From the NCBI GenBank assembly GCA_012184525.1, contig WOFQ01000072.1, positions 57,767 through 121,766 of the forward strand: a stretch of 64,000 nt of DNA, given 5' to 3'. The stretch's first letter is position 1. Each line of letters begins with the position of its first letter. Below are positions 33,669 through 45,733 of this stretch, one piece after another. Made by a program: the position numbers and the translations under genes. Source of the stretch: Xenoacremonium recifei (Eukaryota; Ascomycota; Sordariomycetes; Hypocreales; Nectriaceae). The notes beneath the pieces were generated by a model. That model did not search any database. It worked only from the letters and a program-made list of their open reading frames with translations, and was not told where the DNA came from.

Positions 33669-35510
33669 TCAGTTGAGGATATCTCGGTGGCTGGACTGTC
33701 GAAGGGCGTATTCCCTATACAGAGGTGCTGTCATGCTTCGGAACTTTTTCCCCCAGATCAACATTGGGACAGCAACGAAAAGGGATCCGAGGCAGAGACA
33801 AGCAATGATGACGTGCAGGTGCCACATTCCCATACCCTCGAGCCAGGGAGTTAAAGCAAACAAAACGATGACCGAAAGAATGTTTCTGACGAAAGCGATA
33901 GCAACAAAAGCATCTCCGACAATCTAAATGAATTGATTAGAAAACAGAAAGTCAAAGCCAACCGCCATTGTACAGGTTTCTACTTACATCGCCGTAGCTG
34001 TCGGTAACGTAAGTCAACAAGACGTCAGCAGTCAACATGAATCCAAAGCCATATATGCCCATGGCGACTGCAATAACAGGCCATGGCCAAGCCTAAATTG
34101 GCATCAGCGAATTTTCTTTCCCAAAGACGAGCATGAAAGTGAGGCTCACATTTGCGAAACCGCCTCCGTAGAGGAGAAGTCCTAGGGGGCATAAAATAAT
34201 TGGTGGTATATTCAACCATAAGCGGTATTCCGGTTCATAGATTCCTCCTCGCCGCTTTGACATCCAGAGGGCGAAGGCGTCATTCATAGGACCGGCAAGA
34301 AAAGCTCCGATCATGACACCAACAAAAGCCGACAAACCAAACAAGCCGACGGAAGAGGGGCTGAAGTTGTACGGGGGATATAGGAGATAAAGGGACGTAA
34401 TTGACCCCATGATGGAGATCCAGGCTAGGGTGGTACCGTAGGTGAAGGCAGCATATGCCACCGCTGGAACTCGGAACAAGAGGACCAATGGCTGGTAATA
34501 GTGCCGCAAGATAGGCGTGTCTGTGATCGTCCAGGGCGCTATTCTCTTGAAGTAGGAATTGGGGACGTTGGCGACTTCCGTCTCAGAGGGGGCTACTACT
34601 GCTTTTTTTTCTTTTCTTTCGCTGGACGACGTTGGCAACCCCGCGCCCACGAGCTGATTTTGGCCTCCCAGCACAGGCGTATACTTAGTCTCCTCCAAGA
34701 AGAAGACCATGGCGACCAAGTTGACGCCGAAGAAAATGGCGGTCCACCACCACATCCACTGCCAGCCCTGGCTATCGATAACGTAGCCGGCGGCAACAGG
34801 ACCCAGGAACGAGCCTGCGGCCATGGCGAACAAAAAGACGCCGCTAGCGGTACCGTGCTGGTGAACAAAGAAAAGGTCCGAGATGGTGATTTGGATGATG
34901 GTCTCGCTAATAGCGCCGCCCAATCCCGCGACCATGTTGAAGAGGATGATTGACACAGCAGTGGTGGCATGTGCAGCCCAGATTGCGCTCGCTAACTGCA
35001 CAGCGGTGCTGAAAATATACAAAGGACGACGACCAAAACGGTACACGAAGGGAATGAACAGGTAGCAACCCATTGCGAGACCAACATAACCGCCAGCCCA
35101 GGCGTTATTAAGATCGTTGTATACGAGGCCCATTTCTGCATACGGCTGGAATGAGATGCCAAAGATGTCCAGCATGACGAAGGTCATCAAGACGTAGAAG
35201 GACGCAATTCCAAAGGTAACATACTTGCGCCTCGGGGACCAGTTCTAGACAACAGGGTTAGATGATGCCGCTCCCGTCATTGTAATGTGTGGCACTTACG
35301 AGGGGGTCGTTGACATCGTTGGTGGGTTCGGGATGAAGCACGATGCGGCGGCGTTGAGTCGCGACCTCCCCTACGGTTTGTTAGATGCGGCAGATCCATA
35401 GACGAGGATGTCTACTTACACTCAGTCAGAGTGATGGTGCCTGGTGGCCCGATAGGAGGCGGCGTATGCATCTCGTGCATCTTGAGCGTCTCACTTGGCT
35501 GTTCGGCCAT
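33669..35510 (-). CDS. MFS transporter 2 (DHA1-like, paralogue of MFS 1), five exons, 538 aa
   Basis: Model: complement(join(33669..33923, 33988..34092, 34150..35244, 35300..35370, 35420..35510)), 1617 nt. The N-terminus holds GPPGTITLTE and NDPLNWSPRRK, as in MFS 1. The RFGRRPLY loop, helices such as NMVAGLGGAISETIIQITISDLFFVHQHG, and a long central loop match MFS 1 closely in layout. The fourth exon is again 105 nt. Plasma-membrane facilitator, substrate unknown. It is divergent from FAD oxidoreductase 1, and copy B of the inverted-repeat element lies between them. The start is the first ATG in the first exon (35508-35510). Confidence 0.88.
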
Positions 35511-36472
35511 GGTGTTCGTCGTTTTTCTTCACGAGGGTTGATCTTGAAGGGGGACAGCTTTCGAAAGCGTCGATGCTCGGGAATATAATACCTCTGTGGC
35601 CGTTCCCTACAACAGGAGAGGGAGCTCGTCAAGATAGTTCGCCCTCGGTATATTCGCCGACGGAGCATAGAAATGCCATGGTTCTTATCATCCGCAGCAG
35701 AACCTCGCTTCTACGATCCGACGTATCAACACTCTTATCTGGATGCTACGCCACTCAGGATCTCTGAGTCGGTAAGACTACAAGTGCGTACCCACCCTAT
35801 CTTCTCTAAGAGCTTCAGCCAATGCGGAGAGGCACCTCGCTAGTAGCAGGAACAGGCCTAGTCGAGTAGCTAAGTAGGGAGGTGTCTGCCGCAGGGCTGC
35901 AACATTAGCGAAGTCTGATGTAGCCAGTACTTTCGCTTCACGGCAAATCACCTCCGAAACGGAAGTACCTCTGGTTCTGCTGATTCCGATATTACGCGCT
36001 TAGGTCAAGAGATAACAAGAATGCAAGGGTGAAACCGCACGGAGGAAACCGCACGGAGGGACAATTATGAGAGCGAAGACGCGGCCTTGCCCCTGCCCCG
36101 GCTAATGAGAGGCAATGGTCTTACCCAAGACCCACCAGGTTACGTTTAGCGCGATGCTATAAATCCCCAACGGCGATTTTTTATTTTAGACGGGCTGCTG
36201 GTACTACCCCGCATCTAGGGTAGTAGCTGAGGTGTGTTCCAGTTCATGGGAAGTCCGTACGGCATCTAGAGCAGAGTCGTTGCAGTAAGGCTCATCCGCA
36301 TTCGCTAAACGTACGAGGCGAATCCCACTTGTGGGCAGATGCTTTTTGGCTACTAATCTATCGACGGAGTTTCTTTTAGATATATCTCGGGGGGCAGCAG
36401 TTACTTATCTTCGACCACTTTACAATCGGCCACACAAGATTCATTAAGACCACCTAAATACCCGGTGATGCA
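35511..36472. promoter_or_regulatory. Divergent promoter of MFS 2 and FAD oxidoreductase 1, with 17-bp operator candidate (36162-36178)
   Basis: AATCCCC-AAC-GGCGATT at 36162-36178 fits the AATnnCC-N3-GGnnATT pattern exactly, 295 bp before the oxidoreductase ATG. Copy B of the MITE-like element lies to its left. No gene. Confidence 0.55.
35771..35995. repeat. MITE-like element, copy B (diverged, right end not clear)
   Basis: From GGTAAGACTACAAG at 35771 to about TTCTGCTGATT near 35985, this aligns in the same orientation with 21803-22025 (copy A). Shared blocks include CGCTAGTA-CAGGA-CAGGCC, GCAGGGCTG-A-CATTAG and AAGTACCTC-GTTCTGCT. The right terminal inverted repeat of copy A is not recognisable here. 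Many differences are transitions. Confidence 0.6.
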
Positions 36473-38016
36473 ATGTCAGGTACGTGTAGAAGGAAGTTCA
36501 TATGAAAGGTTGCCTAGCAGCTGATAGGAACAATCTCCGGCTCTAGACCAAGAACTGTCAGATCTCGTCTTAAAGGACCCTGGCCTGCCTCAGGCTCAGC
36601 CAACCCAGGCCTACTGGCAACACATCCCCCATGCATTAGCACAGGCCCAGAGTCAAACCTTACCATCCAGCACTGATGTTGCTGTGGTTGGCTCTGGAAT
36701 AACGGGCCTCAGCGTCACCAGGGCGCTGCTCAAGGCCGATGCGACGACACGGGTTACCGTTCTCGACGCCCGTACTCTCTGTTCCGGTGCGACTGGCCGG
36801 AATGGAGGACAACTGGTGATCAACGGGGCAGAAGAGTACGAGGGCATGAGGCGCGAATATGGTTCTCAAATGGCGGGCAAGGTTGTTCGCTTTACCCTGC
36901 AAACGCTGCAGCGCATCCGGGAAATCACGAAAGAGCATGACGTCGTAGAGGGCTCTGAGCTCACGGAGGTGGTGAAACTACGGGCGTTTGCTGACAAAAC
37001 TTCCTTTGAAGCTGTGAAAAGGGGCATTTCCTTGATGGAGGCCGACCACCCCTCCCTACGCGGCATTTACACCATCGTCGATACTGCAGCATGTGCCAAG
37101 GTATGTCGGGAAATTCCTTACGATTATACCAGGAGCTCACTTGCACCAGGATTATGGCATTCACGGTGTCGTTGGCGGTGTTGCTCTTCCCGCAGGGACC
37201 GTATGGCCCTACAAGCTGGTCTCGTTGGTGTTTCAGAGGCTTCTAGAAGATTATAAAGAGAGATTAAACATTGAGACGAACACTTCCGTCACCTCGATCA
37301 AGTATGATGCCGACACAGATAGCGAATTTCCGTATGTGCTCCAAACGCCACGGGGAGCCCTAAGAGCAGCGAAGATCGTCCATTGTACCAACGGTTATAC
37401 CGGGCATCTACTTCCAGCACTCAGAGGCAATATCTTCCCCGTACGTGGAACCATGTCGGTCCAAGATCTTAACTCGCAGATCCCCAACCGAGGCAGCACC
37501 ATCTCGTGGGCTATTCACTACTCAGGAGTTGACCCAGAGAATGAAGGAGGAGATGGTCTCTTGTACCTCGCCCAGAATGCAAGATCTGGGTACTTCTTCA
37601 TTGGTGGTGAAAGAGGCAGTCTCACCGACATGCTAACCTCTGATGACGGCCAGGTCTTGTCTATGTCGGTAGACTTTTTGGAGACTTCGCTAGCGAAGTT
37701 CTTTGGCCACGACGACCCAAAGACAAGGAAACTAATTTCAGCCTGGAGTGGGATTATGGGCTTTACTCCCGACGCGATGCCCCTGGTCGGTCGCTTGGAC
37801 GAGTCGATAACCAAACGTAGAGGTCAGGGCGAGTATATTGCAGGCGGATTTAACGGTTATGGGATGCCCACAGCTTGGCTGTCTGGCGAAGCTGTGGCTA
37901 GCCTTGTCATGGGGAGAGATTTGCCGGAATGGTTCCCGGACGTGTACTTGCTCACAGAACGCCGGCTCAGGGAGGATCTGAACCTTGACAGAGCTCTACG
38001 TTACATCAGAGGATGA
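36473..38016 (+). CDS. FAD-dependent oxidoreductase 1 (DAO/PuuB-like), three exons, 475 aa
   Basis: Model: join(36473..36479, 36547..37100, 37150..38016), 1428 nt. The first coding exon is only 7 nt (ATG TCA G), spliced to ACCAAGAACTG; this supplies the only plausible start in frame. The GxGxxG FAD site appears as VVGSGITG at about residue 53, followed by CSGATGRNGGQ, typical of DAO-fold amine oxidoreductases related to gamma-glutamylputrescine oxidase. The C-terminal part ends with WSGIMGFTPDAMPLVG and GGFNGYGMPTAWLSGEAV, the second flavin-contact region. The enzyme should oxidise a C-N bond of an amine or amino acid with O2 as acceptor. No signal peptide and no C-terminal PTS1. Divergent from MFS 2. 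Confidence 0.85.
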
Positions 38017-38316
38017 ATAATAAATACCCCTATTGAATAGATCGCTCAGACTACCGTATATCAGCAGGGGAACCTTGACTTAAGAGATGCAGTAAAAAGT
38101 TCTGTCGCTGATAAAATTAAAAGTATTATCATATGTAATATGAGACTCTTACTTGGCGTTCAAGACAAGTATCAGGGATTTCGGAGGTAGTATATGCATC
38201 TTGCTCAACAACACCATGTCGGAATGAGGGAAATATCGGTTAGGAAAATGTTAGAACAGCTAGGAATTTCACGCTTTCTTTGGGCCAATTTCTATGCTAT
38301 CCAGTGCTCAAATACT
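38017..38316. other. Convergent intergenic region
   Basis: A 3'-to-3' gap of 300 bp between FAD oxidoreductase 1 and esterase 3. No gene. Confidence 0.4.
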
Positions 38317-40050
38317 TCAAACCGTTGTGCCAAGGGCCCAAGTTCTCATACAAGATTCCTCACATGCCTGGGCGAAAGCAACGCTCAGACCCATCTCCTC
38401 GATCTTCTTCATTCGCTCATAACCCCGAACCTTCTCGTCCTCGGCCTCCGTCTTGGTTCCCACTTCGTCGTTAGGTCCATAAAACATCCATTTACCGTTC
38501 TCGCCAAACCTCTCCCACGGCTCCTTTCCGCAAGCAAAGTCGATAAAATGTCCAGCCATAGCATACCCCACCTTGAGTTGTCCCGGCGGCATGGTGTCTG
38601 CGGAGGTAAGAAATACATACAGCAGATCGAGGGCATGATATGCAATTCCCTTTGTGAAATTCTCGAAGGTCGATTCTTGATCCAGGTGATAAGCGTAGGT
38701 GAGCTCCTTCTTCGAGTTGTGCACCGAATAAACGTCCGGGAGGATGAAGGAAGCATCGGCGCAAATCCTCTCGAAGTTAAGGCACACCTCCTCCCGGGTA
38801 ACATCAGGTGTGATTCCATACAATCCGAGAATCGTCTCGGCCTGCTTCTTTGTCATGTACGGCAAGAAATGCTCAAGGTAATACTCGTAACTATCACCAG
38901 AGAGTTGCATTCGCCACATCCATCCCTCGTCACGCACGTTGCCAATCATAACGCTCTTGAGGAAGTCGGGGAATTTTCCCATGCGTTCCCAGGAAATATC
39001 GGTCTGGAAAACGCCGTCTTCGCAGGGGTTCGCAAAGATAAAGGAATGACCTCCTTCGATAGGATAAGTTGCGTCGCAGATTTCTTTGTCGGAGCAGGCT
39101 CTCAATTGTTCCAGCGCATCGGGCGCCTTGGGATCAATCTTGAGATGTCGAAGCAAGGCCTGGTAACGCTTCTCGTGCCTATCGAGCGGCCAGGTGCTGA
39201 TAGTAGTGAAGTTACCAGACATCATGATGGCACGATGGAAGGGAGCTGGGGTATTGGCGTAGACCTGGTGAGCAACCGAGACGCCTCCTGCGGACTCGCC
39301 CCAGATTGTGACATTATCTTTATCTCCCCCAAGGCCGGAGATGTATTTTTGGACCCATTTCAAGGCAATCTGCTGGTCCAGTAACCCAAAGTTTCCGACT
39401 CCGCGATAATCGCTCTTTTCCAAGTCTTCCTTGATAGCTTTGGAGGCGAGGAAACCGAAAAGACCAACACGATAATTGAGTGTTACGAACACCGTAGGAG
39501 TCCCCCTTTGCATAGCGAAGGACGCGAGGTTATGGCAATCATAGCCGTGATGATCCGCACCACCCCATACAAACGAGCCACCGTGGATAAAGACCATCAC
39601 AGGAAGAGGCCCTGGGACTCCCGCCGGTGGAAGCGTGATATTGAGTACCAAAGCATCCTTCTCCCTGATAGGCGCTTTTTTGAGATGAGCCGGGGCCGGC
39701 ACGGGGAAGAGAGGGTCACCTTCAGCGTCATAGCCACCAGGCATTGGAACAACGCAACTTTTCGGGATAACACCAAACTATTCAGTAAAGGCTGTACACT
39801 CTGCGCGAAACAATCTGACCTACCCGTGCTTTGTTCCATCGTGGAATCCGTTCTCCCAACTGTCGACCAAAGTGGACGGAGTCCAGCGCTTCTCGAAGCG
39901 GCCATAAGGAATTCCCCACACCTGGCGAACACCACTGGGGAAGATGAACCCTTCAGCAGTTCCAAGACCCCCAAATTCGACCTCAGTAGTCCCGGAAGGG
40001 ACAGGACGGGGCATTGGAATAGGATTCTCTGAAGACGGAGGGGCAACCAT
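38317..40050 (-). CDS. Type-B carboxylesterase 3, two exons, 555 aa
   Basis: Model: complement(join(38317..39757, 39824..40050)), 1668 nt. The nucleophile is in WGESAGGVS, the oxyanion block is FIHGGSFVWGG, and GNVRDEGWMW and YHALDLLYVFLTS carry the later active-site parts. There is no signal peptide. A long frame antisense to the second exon (38194-39384, plus) is a shadow. Closest in layout to esterase 2. Divergent from FAD oxidoreductase 2, so an ester-bound amine that is freed and then oxidised would fit the pair, but this is inference. Confidence 0.9.
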
Positions 40051-40611
40051 TTTGAGTAGACCTTAGAGAAGAAAGAGACTATCAACTGTGTAAGTGATAC
40101 GATAGGTTGACGTCAAACAGATAGCCTGTGAGCTCACATATACATAATCATTTATGTATTTGTCTACACGCATGCCTTGCAAATGGCCGAGCTGCACGGC
40201 TAGAGGCAAGCAGATAGAGGAGGCCGGAGCCTGGGTTCTGGGGAGCCCGAGGCCCGGGTTCCTGAGAGGCCGAGCCCCCGTCCATTCCCCGTTGGGGTTT
40301 TGTTGAGAGTGACTAAGTTGGCCTAACTCATTAGTGAACATACGTGATGCTTATCGGACTAGATGGTAACCCCGCACGCAATCTATTACCTAGCCTAGGA
40401 AATGACCGATGGTGATTTTTGTACTAGAGAGTTGCCTGACCTTATGTACCCACCCAATTGTACAAAAAGCAGTTGCAAAAGTGCCAGCCTCAAGAAGGGG
40501 GAGAGAGGGAGCCCCAAGGTCTACGGATAGAGTGAGATAGCCTCTTCAGATCAACAGCCGCCAGTCCCAATTCGAGTTACTCAGGCAGCCAACCAAATCT
40601 ATTACTCAGCA
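40051..40611. promoter_or_regulatory. Divergent promoter with 17-bp operator candidate (40401-40417)
   Basis: AATGACC-GAT-GGTGATT at 40401-40417 fits AATnnCC-N3-GGnnATT exactly, 195 bp before the FAD oxidoreductase 2 ATG and 351 bp before the esterase 3 ATG. No gene. Confidence 0.5.
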
Positions 40612-42070
40612 ATGGAAGCGTTCATCGCGTCAATTGAGTGTCGGGGCGACATCAACGCACCAGCCCCCAGCCCAGCCCAGTATCATGAGACGCAAGAGAA
40701 TTCTCGCAGCTACTGGATCAAGAACTTCCCTATTGAGCTGGATGCCAAATGGGAGAATGCTGTCGTGCCTGAAGAGACTGACATTGTCATCATCGGCTCC
40801 GGCATCACGGGCGCGACGGTGGCATATCAGCTGTCTCGAACCCAGCCCGAGCTCCGGGTCGTCATGTTCGAAGCACGCGGCATATGCAGCGGAGCGACCG
40901 GCCGCAACGGAGGACATATGTGTCGCCCTGAGGTCAACTACTTGAGAGAACTCTCCAAGACTCTCGGCACTGAAGAAGCGCTAAGGGTGCGCAAGCTGTG
41001 CCTCCGGAACCGAGACATGATGCTTGAAGTCATCAATAGCCGGAATGCTGTAGACAAGGTCGATCTACGACTCAATGGCACTTATGTCGTTTTTGACACC
41101 GATGACGAGCGGCAATCGTTCGAAGATGACTATAATTTCGCAAAAGAGTTAGGGTATGATCCCGAGGGCTACATGATAAGCTCAGAGGAGGTTCACAAGG
41201 TACCATCCCCAACTTTAGCTCAGTAGATCTAGGGCCTGACTCTGATAGCAACTCGGTGTCACTACTTCAAATCACGGTGCCGCCTACCTGAAGAAGTCTG
41301 GCACCATCTATCCCCGCAAGCTCGTGAACCTCCTGCTCGAAGCTTCGCTGGAGAAGATGCATTCGCTGTCACTGCACCCTTACACGCCGGTGCAATCAGT
41401 GGCGGCTGAGGAATCTGGCCTGTACAAGTACAAGGTCGTGACCAACAAGGGCACGGTGCGGTCTCGTGTCGTGTTTCATGCTACCAACGGATATGCCAGC
41501 CACCTAGTCCCCTCCCTATGCGGCATGAATGGTGTCTTCGGTTGCAGGTCCCACATGATGGGCATGCAACCAGACGTCGGGCCCGATGCACCCCAGCTGG
41601 AAGTCGGCTTTGGCTACGCCCAGTTCATGCATTGGATCCTGCAGAGGCCCAACCAGGGGCCCTTCCTCTACGGACTGGCCAAGGCGGAAAGTCTGCTCGA
41701 CTTCGACGACACTGTCACGCATCCTGATGACCATCCCGTACGAAAGGAGATGGCTGACTTCCTCAAGGCGACGTTTCCCCAGTGGTTCTCCAAAACTGAG
41801 GATATTGGGAGCCGGATCACATATGACTGGACCGGTGTTCAGGGGTTCACAAAGGATGGATCTAGCATGGTAGGCCGGCCTATCCCGGGGAGTGCTGGTG
41901 AGTTTGCGTCAATTGGTCACAATGGAGAGGGCATGGTCCGATGCTTTGCCTGTGCAACTGTAGCAACAGATGCGATGGTTGCCCATCTAAAGGGAGACGA
42001 GTCGTTTTCTGTCCCAGATTGGTTTCCAAGATCGTACTGGAGAGAGCTGAGCCCCAAGGCCGGAGTTTAG
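40612..42070 (+). CDS. FAD-dependent oxidoreductase 2 (DAO/PuuB-like), two exons, 469 aa
   Basis: Model: join(40612..41199, 41249..42070), 1410 nt. SYWIKNFPIELD, then the FAD Rossmann IVIIGSGITGATVAYQL near residue 61, then CSGATGRNGGH. The C-terminal block is YDWTGVQGFTKDGSSMVGRP with GHNGEGMVRC, the flavin-binding end of this family. It resembles oxidoreductase 1 only moderately but is clearly close to the pseudogene at 58796-60272, which shares the same phrases. The reaction should be FAD-dependent oxidation of an amine or amino acid. No targeting signal. Convergent with the aldehyde dehydrogenase 208 bp away, which would take the aldehyde product. Confidence 0.88.
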
Positions 42071-42278
42071 CATTAAAAGAGTTTGACATTAGAAATAAGA
42101 TCAGCAAAAAAGATGAGTCTTCCATCGACCCCTTAATTGTACATATCCTTAAACATATATATCCTTGAACAGAGTCTTGCCTTGTTCTATTGCAGCTTAG
42201 AGCATAGGAATTCAACGTCAGTGGAGAGATTCGTAAGATGGTGACTTAGGAAAAGAGTAGGTTAATTCTATCGAGCAT

Positions 42279-43863
42279 CTATGGTAGCCTCAACCCAACA
42301 TTCAGATGAACAGCCTTTTCCTGTGTGTATGCCGCCAATGCCGCTTCTCCCATTTCCCTCCCAATGCCACTGTGCTTAACGCCGCCAAAAGGTATACGCA
42401 GATCAGTGTCCTGGTTATTATTGATCCACACCATACCAGTTTCCAAAACTTCTGCGACGCGATGAACTCGCTCAATGTTAGACGAGAAGACTGCCGCACC
42501 CAAGCCATAGGTAGAGTCGTTGGCCAAGGCAATAGCTTCCTCCTCGGTGTCAAAGGCAGTGACAGCGGCTACAGGGCCGAAAACCTCCTCGCGGAAGATC
42601 TCCATGTTGCTTGTGACGTCTGTGAAAATAGTTGGGCTAATGTAGTAACCACCAGCATTGGTATTCTCGGACTGGAATGGGCTGCCTCCAAGTATAATCT
42701 TGGCCCCTTCGTTCTTAGCTCTTTCGATATATCCTAGAATCTTCTCATACTGTTCCTTAGACGCCTGAGGGCCAAAGGTCGTCTCAAGATTGAATTGGTC
42801 GCCAATCACCACAGCCTCCTGGATGGCCTTGTGAAACAGCTCGAGGAATTTCTCCAGCACCGACCGCTGAACGAGTAGCCTGCTGGTGGCCGTGCAGACC
42901 TGGCCCTGATTGCTAGTAATTCCTAGCTGAGCCCACATCGCAGCCTGCTCAAGATCTGCATCTGCAAACACGAGCATTGGGGACTTGCCGCCGGTCTCAA
43001 GCGTCGTACTTGTCATGTTGGCGGCGGCAGTGCGCAAAATGAGCTTCCCGGTTGCCGTGCTTCCTGTAAAGGACACTTTGTTGACTCCAGGATGGGACGT
43101 GAGCGCATGGCCAGTCTCGCGACCGAAGCCGTTGATCACATTTATCACACCAGGGGAGAAGCCGGCCTTAGCTGCGAGTTTGGCGACAAGCAGGATGGAA
43201 AGAGAAGTAACTTCAGACGCCTTGACAATGATGGTGTTACCAGAAGCAATCGCTGGGCCAATCTTGGCAGCTGCCTGGCCTATGTCGCAAACGTCTGTTA
43301 GTCAAGAAGCCTTTTCTCTTTCGTTATAGGAACGGAGCCTTACACAGAGGGTAGTTCCAGGGACAGATAAGAGCACAAACCCCAATAGGCTGCTTCAGCG
43401 TGTATCCCAACTTCAACCCCTTATATCCAGCCTTTTCAGTCGTGCTTCCGTGAATCTTATCCGCCCATCCAGCGTAGTATCGCAAAACGGCGGATACTCC
43501 AGCAACGTCCTCCTCAAGGGCTACCGAATACGGCTTTCCGCTATCCCAAGCCTCAATGGTCGCCAGGTCTTCTCGCTCTTCTTCTACCAACTCGGCGAGC
43601 TTGTACAAGAGAGCACCACGCTCGAACCCTGCCATGTTGCGCCATTCAGGGTTTTTAAAAGCAGCTCTGGCTGCCTCGACTGCACAGTTGACATCCTTAG
43701 CTGATGCACCCTGAACAGTTGCAATCACCGTTCCATCTGCGGGGTTGATGGTGCTAACGCTCTCTCCTGAGCCTTGGACAAACTCATTGTTGATGAAGAG
43801 GCCGGTGTTCAACTCAATCTTGCGGCCATTCGGGGCAGTCAGAGTCTGGAGGAGGTCTGCCAT
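42279..43863 (-). CDS. NAD(P)-dependent aldehyde dehydrogenase, two exons, 506 aa
   Basis: Model: complement(join(42279..43279, 43344..43863)), 1521 nt. It oxidises an aldehyde to a carboxylic acid. The general base Glu lies in LETGGKSP and the catalytic Cys in NQGQVCTATSR. SFTGSTATGK is the cofactor loop, and the C-terminal FGGVKHSGIGRE is typical of the betaine-aldehyde/aminoaldehyde and general ALDH classes. The length is standard. The first true ATG is at 43863; an upstream in-frame extension starts only with GTG. The intron sits in the conserved PWNYPLCQAAAKIGPA segment. It could act on the aldehyde made by the amine oxidase or the DAO-family enzymes. A partial operator palindrome lies 197 bp before the ATG. 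Confidence 0.92.
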
Positions 43864-44530
43864 CCTGGGCGTTATTAGAGGAACTCTGATAGATTCCGAG
43901 GCCACGAACTCAAGATTTAGGAGACATGTAATGCCATTGCAGGCCGAGTATTTATTGCGTAGACCACATTTGGCCCGTTAGTCAGCCATGAGGCGGATTT
44001 TGCGACAATCCGTTAGGTTAACTGAGCGCCGAGGCATTCCGGCAGGGAGAGATGGAAGAATTCGCCGGCGGAGAATTAATAATAAGCTGGAGTGTTGACG
44101 GCGGGCGCGCCAGCATTCCTGTACGGGGCACATTACCGGATACAGGTTACTCCGTACTGTTGCCCTCATTTCTCAGTCGAGACGTCAAGAAAACGATGTT
44201 CGCGAGACAACAGGCTAGTATGAAATGGGCTTATTCGTCGCGAGACGACCGCTGTTTCAACTAATAGCACCGTTTTATTTGTTTTGGGGCAGGTGACTAG
44301 TCTCACTTCCAAACAGCTGCGCTCACAGGACAGAGTTGTCTAACCCTGTTGGATTGACCATGGCAAAAGAAGAGCGAATGCCACGATCACTCTTAAAGCG
44401 CTTCACTGTTATTACTGATGAAGAGTGACTTGCAAAATATGAAGCATATTATCATGAAGAATACATCCTGATATGCTGGGGAGTCGAAGCTCTGTGACCC
44501 CTTTGATAGTTCGATAGTCTCTTGCAAAAT
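43864..44530. promoter_or_regulatory. Promoter region of the aldehyde dehydrogenase with palindrome 44060-44076
   Basis: ATTCGCC-GGC-GGAGAAT at 44060-44076 is a looser copy of the 17-bp motif; with one more base each side it is AATTCGCC/GGAGAATT. It is 197 bp from the ALDH ATG. No gene in this stretch. Confidence 0.45.
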
Positions 44531-45733
44531 TTAGAATAAAGGCACCACATTACCCTGGAGTGTCGCAACAAACTCCAGACTGAGACTATTAGCCTCCAAG
44601 CCAGCCCCCATCTGCAACTTGAGCGTCCAAAGTGACCGAAGAATGTTTTTGAGGTTTTCTAAATGACACATTCCGAATGACTTTATCAGGGTTTCTATTG
44701 CGTCGATGATCTCGTCTGCGAGCTCTTGGTACTGAGGCTCTCCACATTCGCAACCGATAACGGCGAGCGACCATGCCATGCAATTCAGCGTCGTGATTTT
44801 ATTTGACCTCCAGAGCGACGTCAGATGGCGTATTCCGATCAGGACATCCTCAATCATGGCATAAGATGATTTTCCGATTGGACATGGTAGTGGAAGTAAT
44901 AGATTGGACTTGAAGCCTCGTCCTCGAAGATGGTAAACTATAGCGGCCTTCTGGATTGTCCGCCACCCAGTCGAGAGAGCCTGGCGTTGCAAGAGAGGTA
45001 CTGTGGGCGGCAGGGGAGCCGGCTCCCAAGCTTCAAGCATCATCCTGACCTGATTGGCCTCCTCTGTTTCGAGAACAAAATGCGGACTTATGGGTTCGCC
45101 CATCGGCGAGAGATTGGAGCCATGCTGTGGGCTATGGGCGTAGCTGCTAATGATAGCAATGAGCGAGACCAGGTTGACTGGGTAGCCGGTGACGAGTTCA
45201 AACGGATGGAAAGGCGGCGTGGAAGCGTCTTGACTGACTACTAGATTTGTATGGTGCTGATTAAGATCCCACTTGAGCCAGGCTTTGAGCGAGGGACTCG
45301 GCTTTCCCACAGAAAACGCCTCGATGTCGAAGAAAGCGATGAGCATGATGATGAACAAGCCCGACCGGGACGCCTTCAGCCCGGAAAGATCAAAGTGGTC
45401 TACCAGCCGGGCGATTCGCGAAGCATGGAGATACCATAGATCGCCAGGTAGATGAAACGACATGAACGAGAGCAGGATGCCAGTCGAGATGGAGGCCTGC
45501 AGGCGGGTTGTGTCTGCCAGGTCGACATCAGTCAGACGGGAGACATCGCGTTGTACCTCCTCTAATGCTGATTGGTACGGATGCATGCTGCTCAAAGAGC
45601 CTGGGGATTGGCAAGCATCGAGGCGACTGGCGGCTGCGATGGCTAAAAGAGTTTTGAGAACCACATCGGACTTGGCGCATAGGGGAAGCAGTTCCTCGAG
45701 AAACGGGACCCCATAACCAGTGATGGCGACCAT
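44531..45733 (-). CDS. Fungal transcription-factor regulatory domain without a zinc cluster, 400 aa (5' end uncertain)
   Basis: An uninterrupted frame. The sequence has the Fungal_trans_2 pattern near its start (VPFLEELLPLC then VVLKTLLAIAAAS) and further helices (for example LWYLHASRIARLVDHF and MAWSLAVIGCECGEP). There is no CX2CX6C anywhere in it or upstream on this strand. A GTAAGT at about 45813 and an AAG acceptor near 45768 would allow a short upstream exon, but I could not find one that gives both an ATG and a zinc cluster. The protein may act without binding DNA itself, for example as a co-regulator, or be a decayed regulator. It is divergent from the complete Zn2Cys6 regulator 500 bp away. 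Confidence 0.65.
   Translation of the reverse strand: MVAITGYGVPFLEELLPLCAKSDVVLKTLLAIAAASRLDACQSPGSLSSMHPYQSALEEVQRDVSRLTDVDLADTTRLQASISTGILLSFMSFHLPGDLWYLHASRIARLVDHFDLSGLKASRSGLFIIMLIAFFDIEAFSVGKPSPSLKAWLKWDLNQHHTNLVVSQDASTPPFHPFELVTGYPVNLVSLIAIISSYAHSPQHGSNLSPMGEPISPHFVLETEEANQVRMMLEAWEPAPLPPTVPLLQRQALSTGWRTIQKAAIVYHLRGRGFKSNLLLPLPCPIGKSSYAMIEDVLIGIRHLTSLWRSNKITTLNCMAWSLAVIGCECGEPQYQELADEIIDAIETLIKSFGMCHLENLKNILRSLWTLKLQMGAGLEANSLSLEFVATLQGNVVPLF

Noticed and set aside
34501..34953. 150-aa plus-strand frame
   Set aside because: Antisense to MFS transporter 2, low complexity, no start context.
38194..39384. 396-aa open frame on the plus strand
   Set aside because: Exactly antisense to the second exon of carboxylesterase 3, with no domain; a shadow of the coding bias of that gene.
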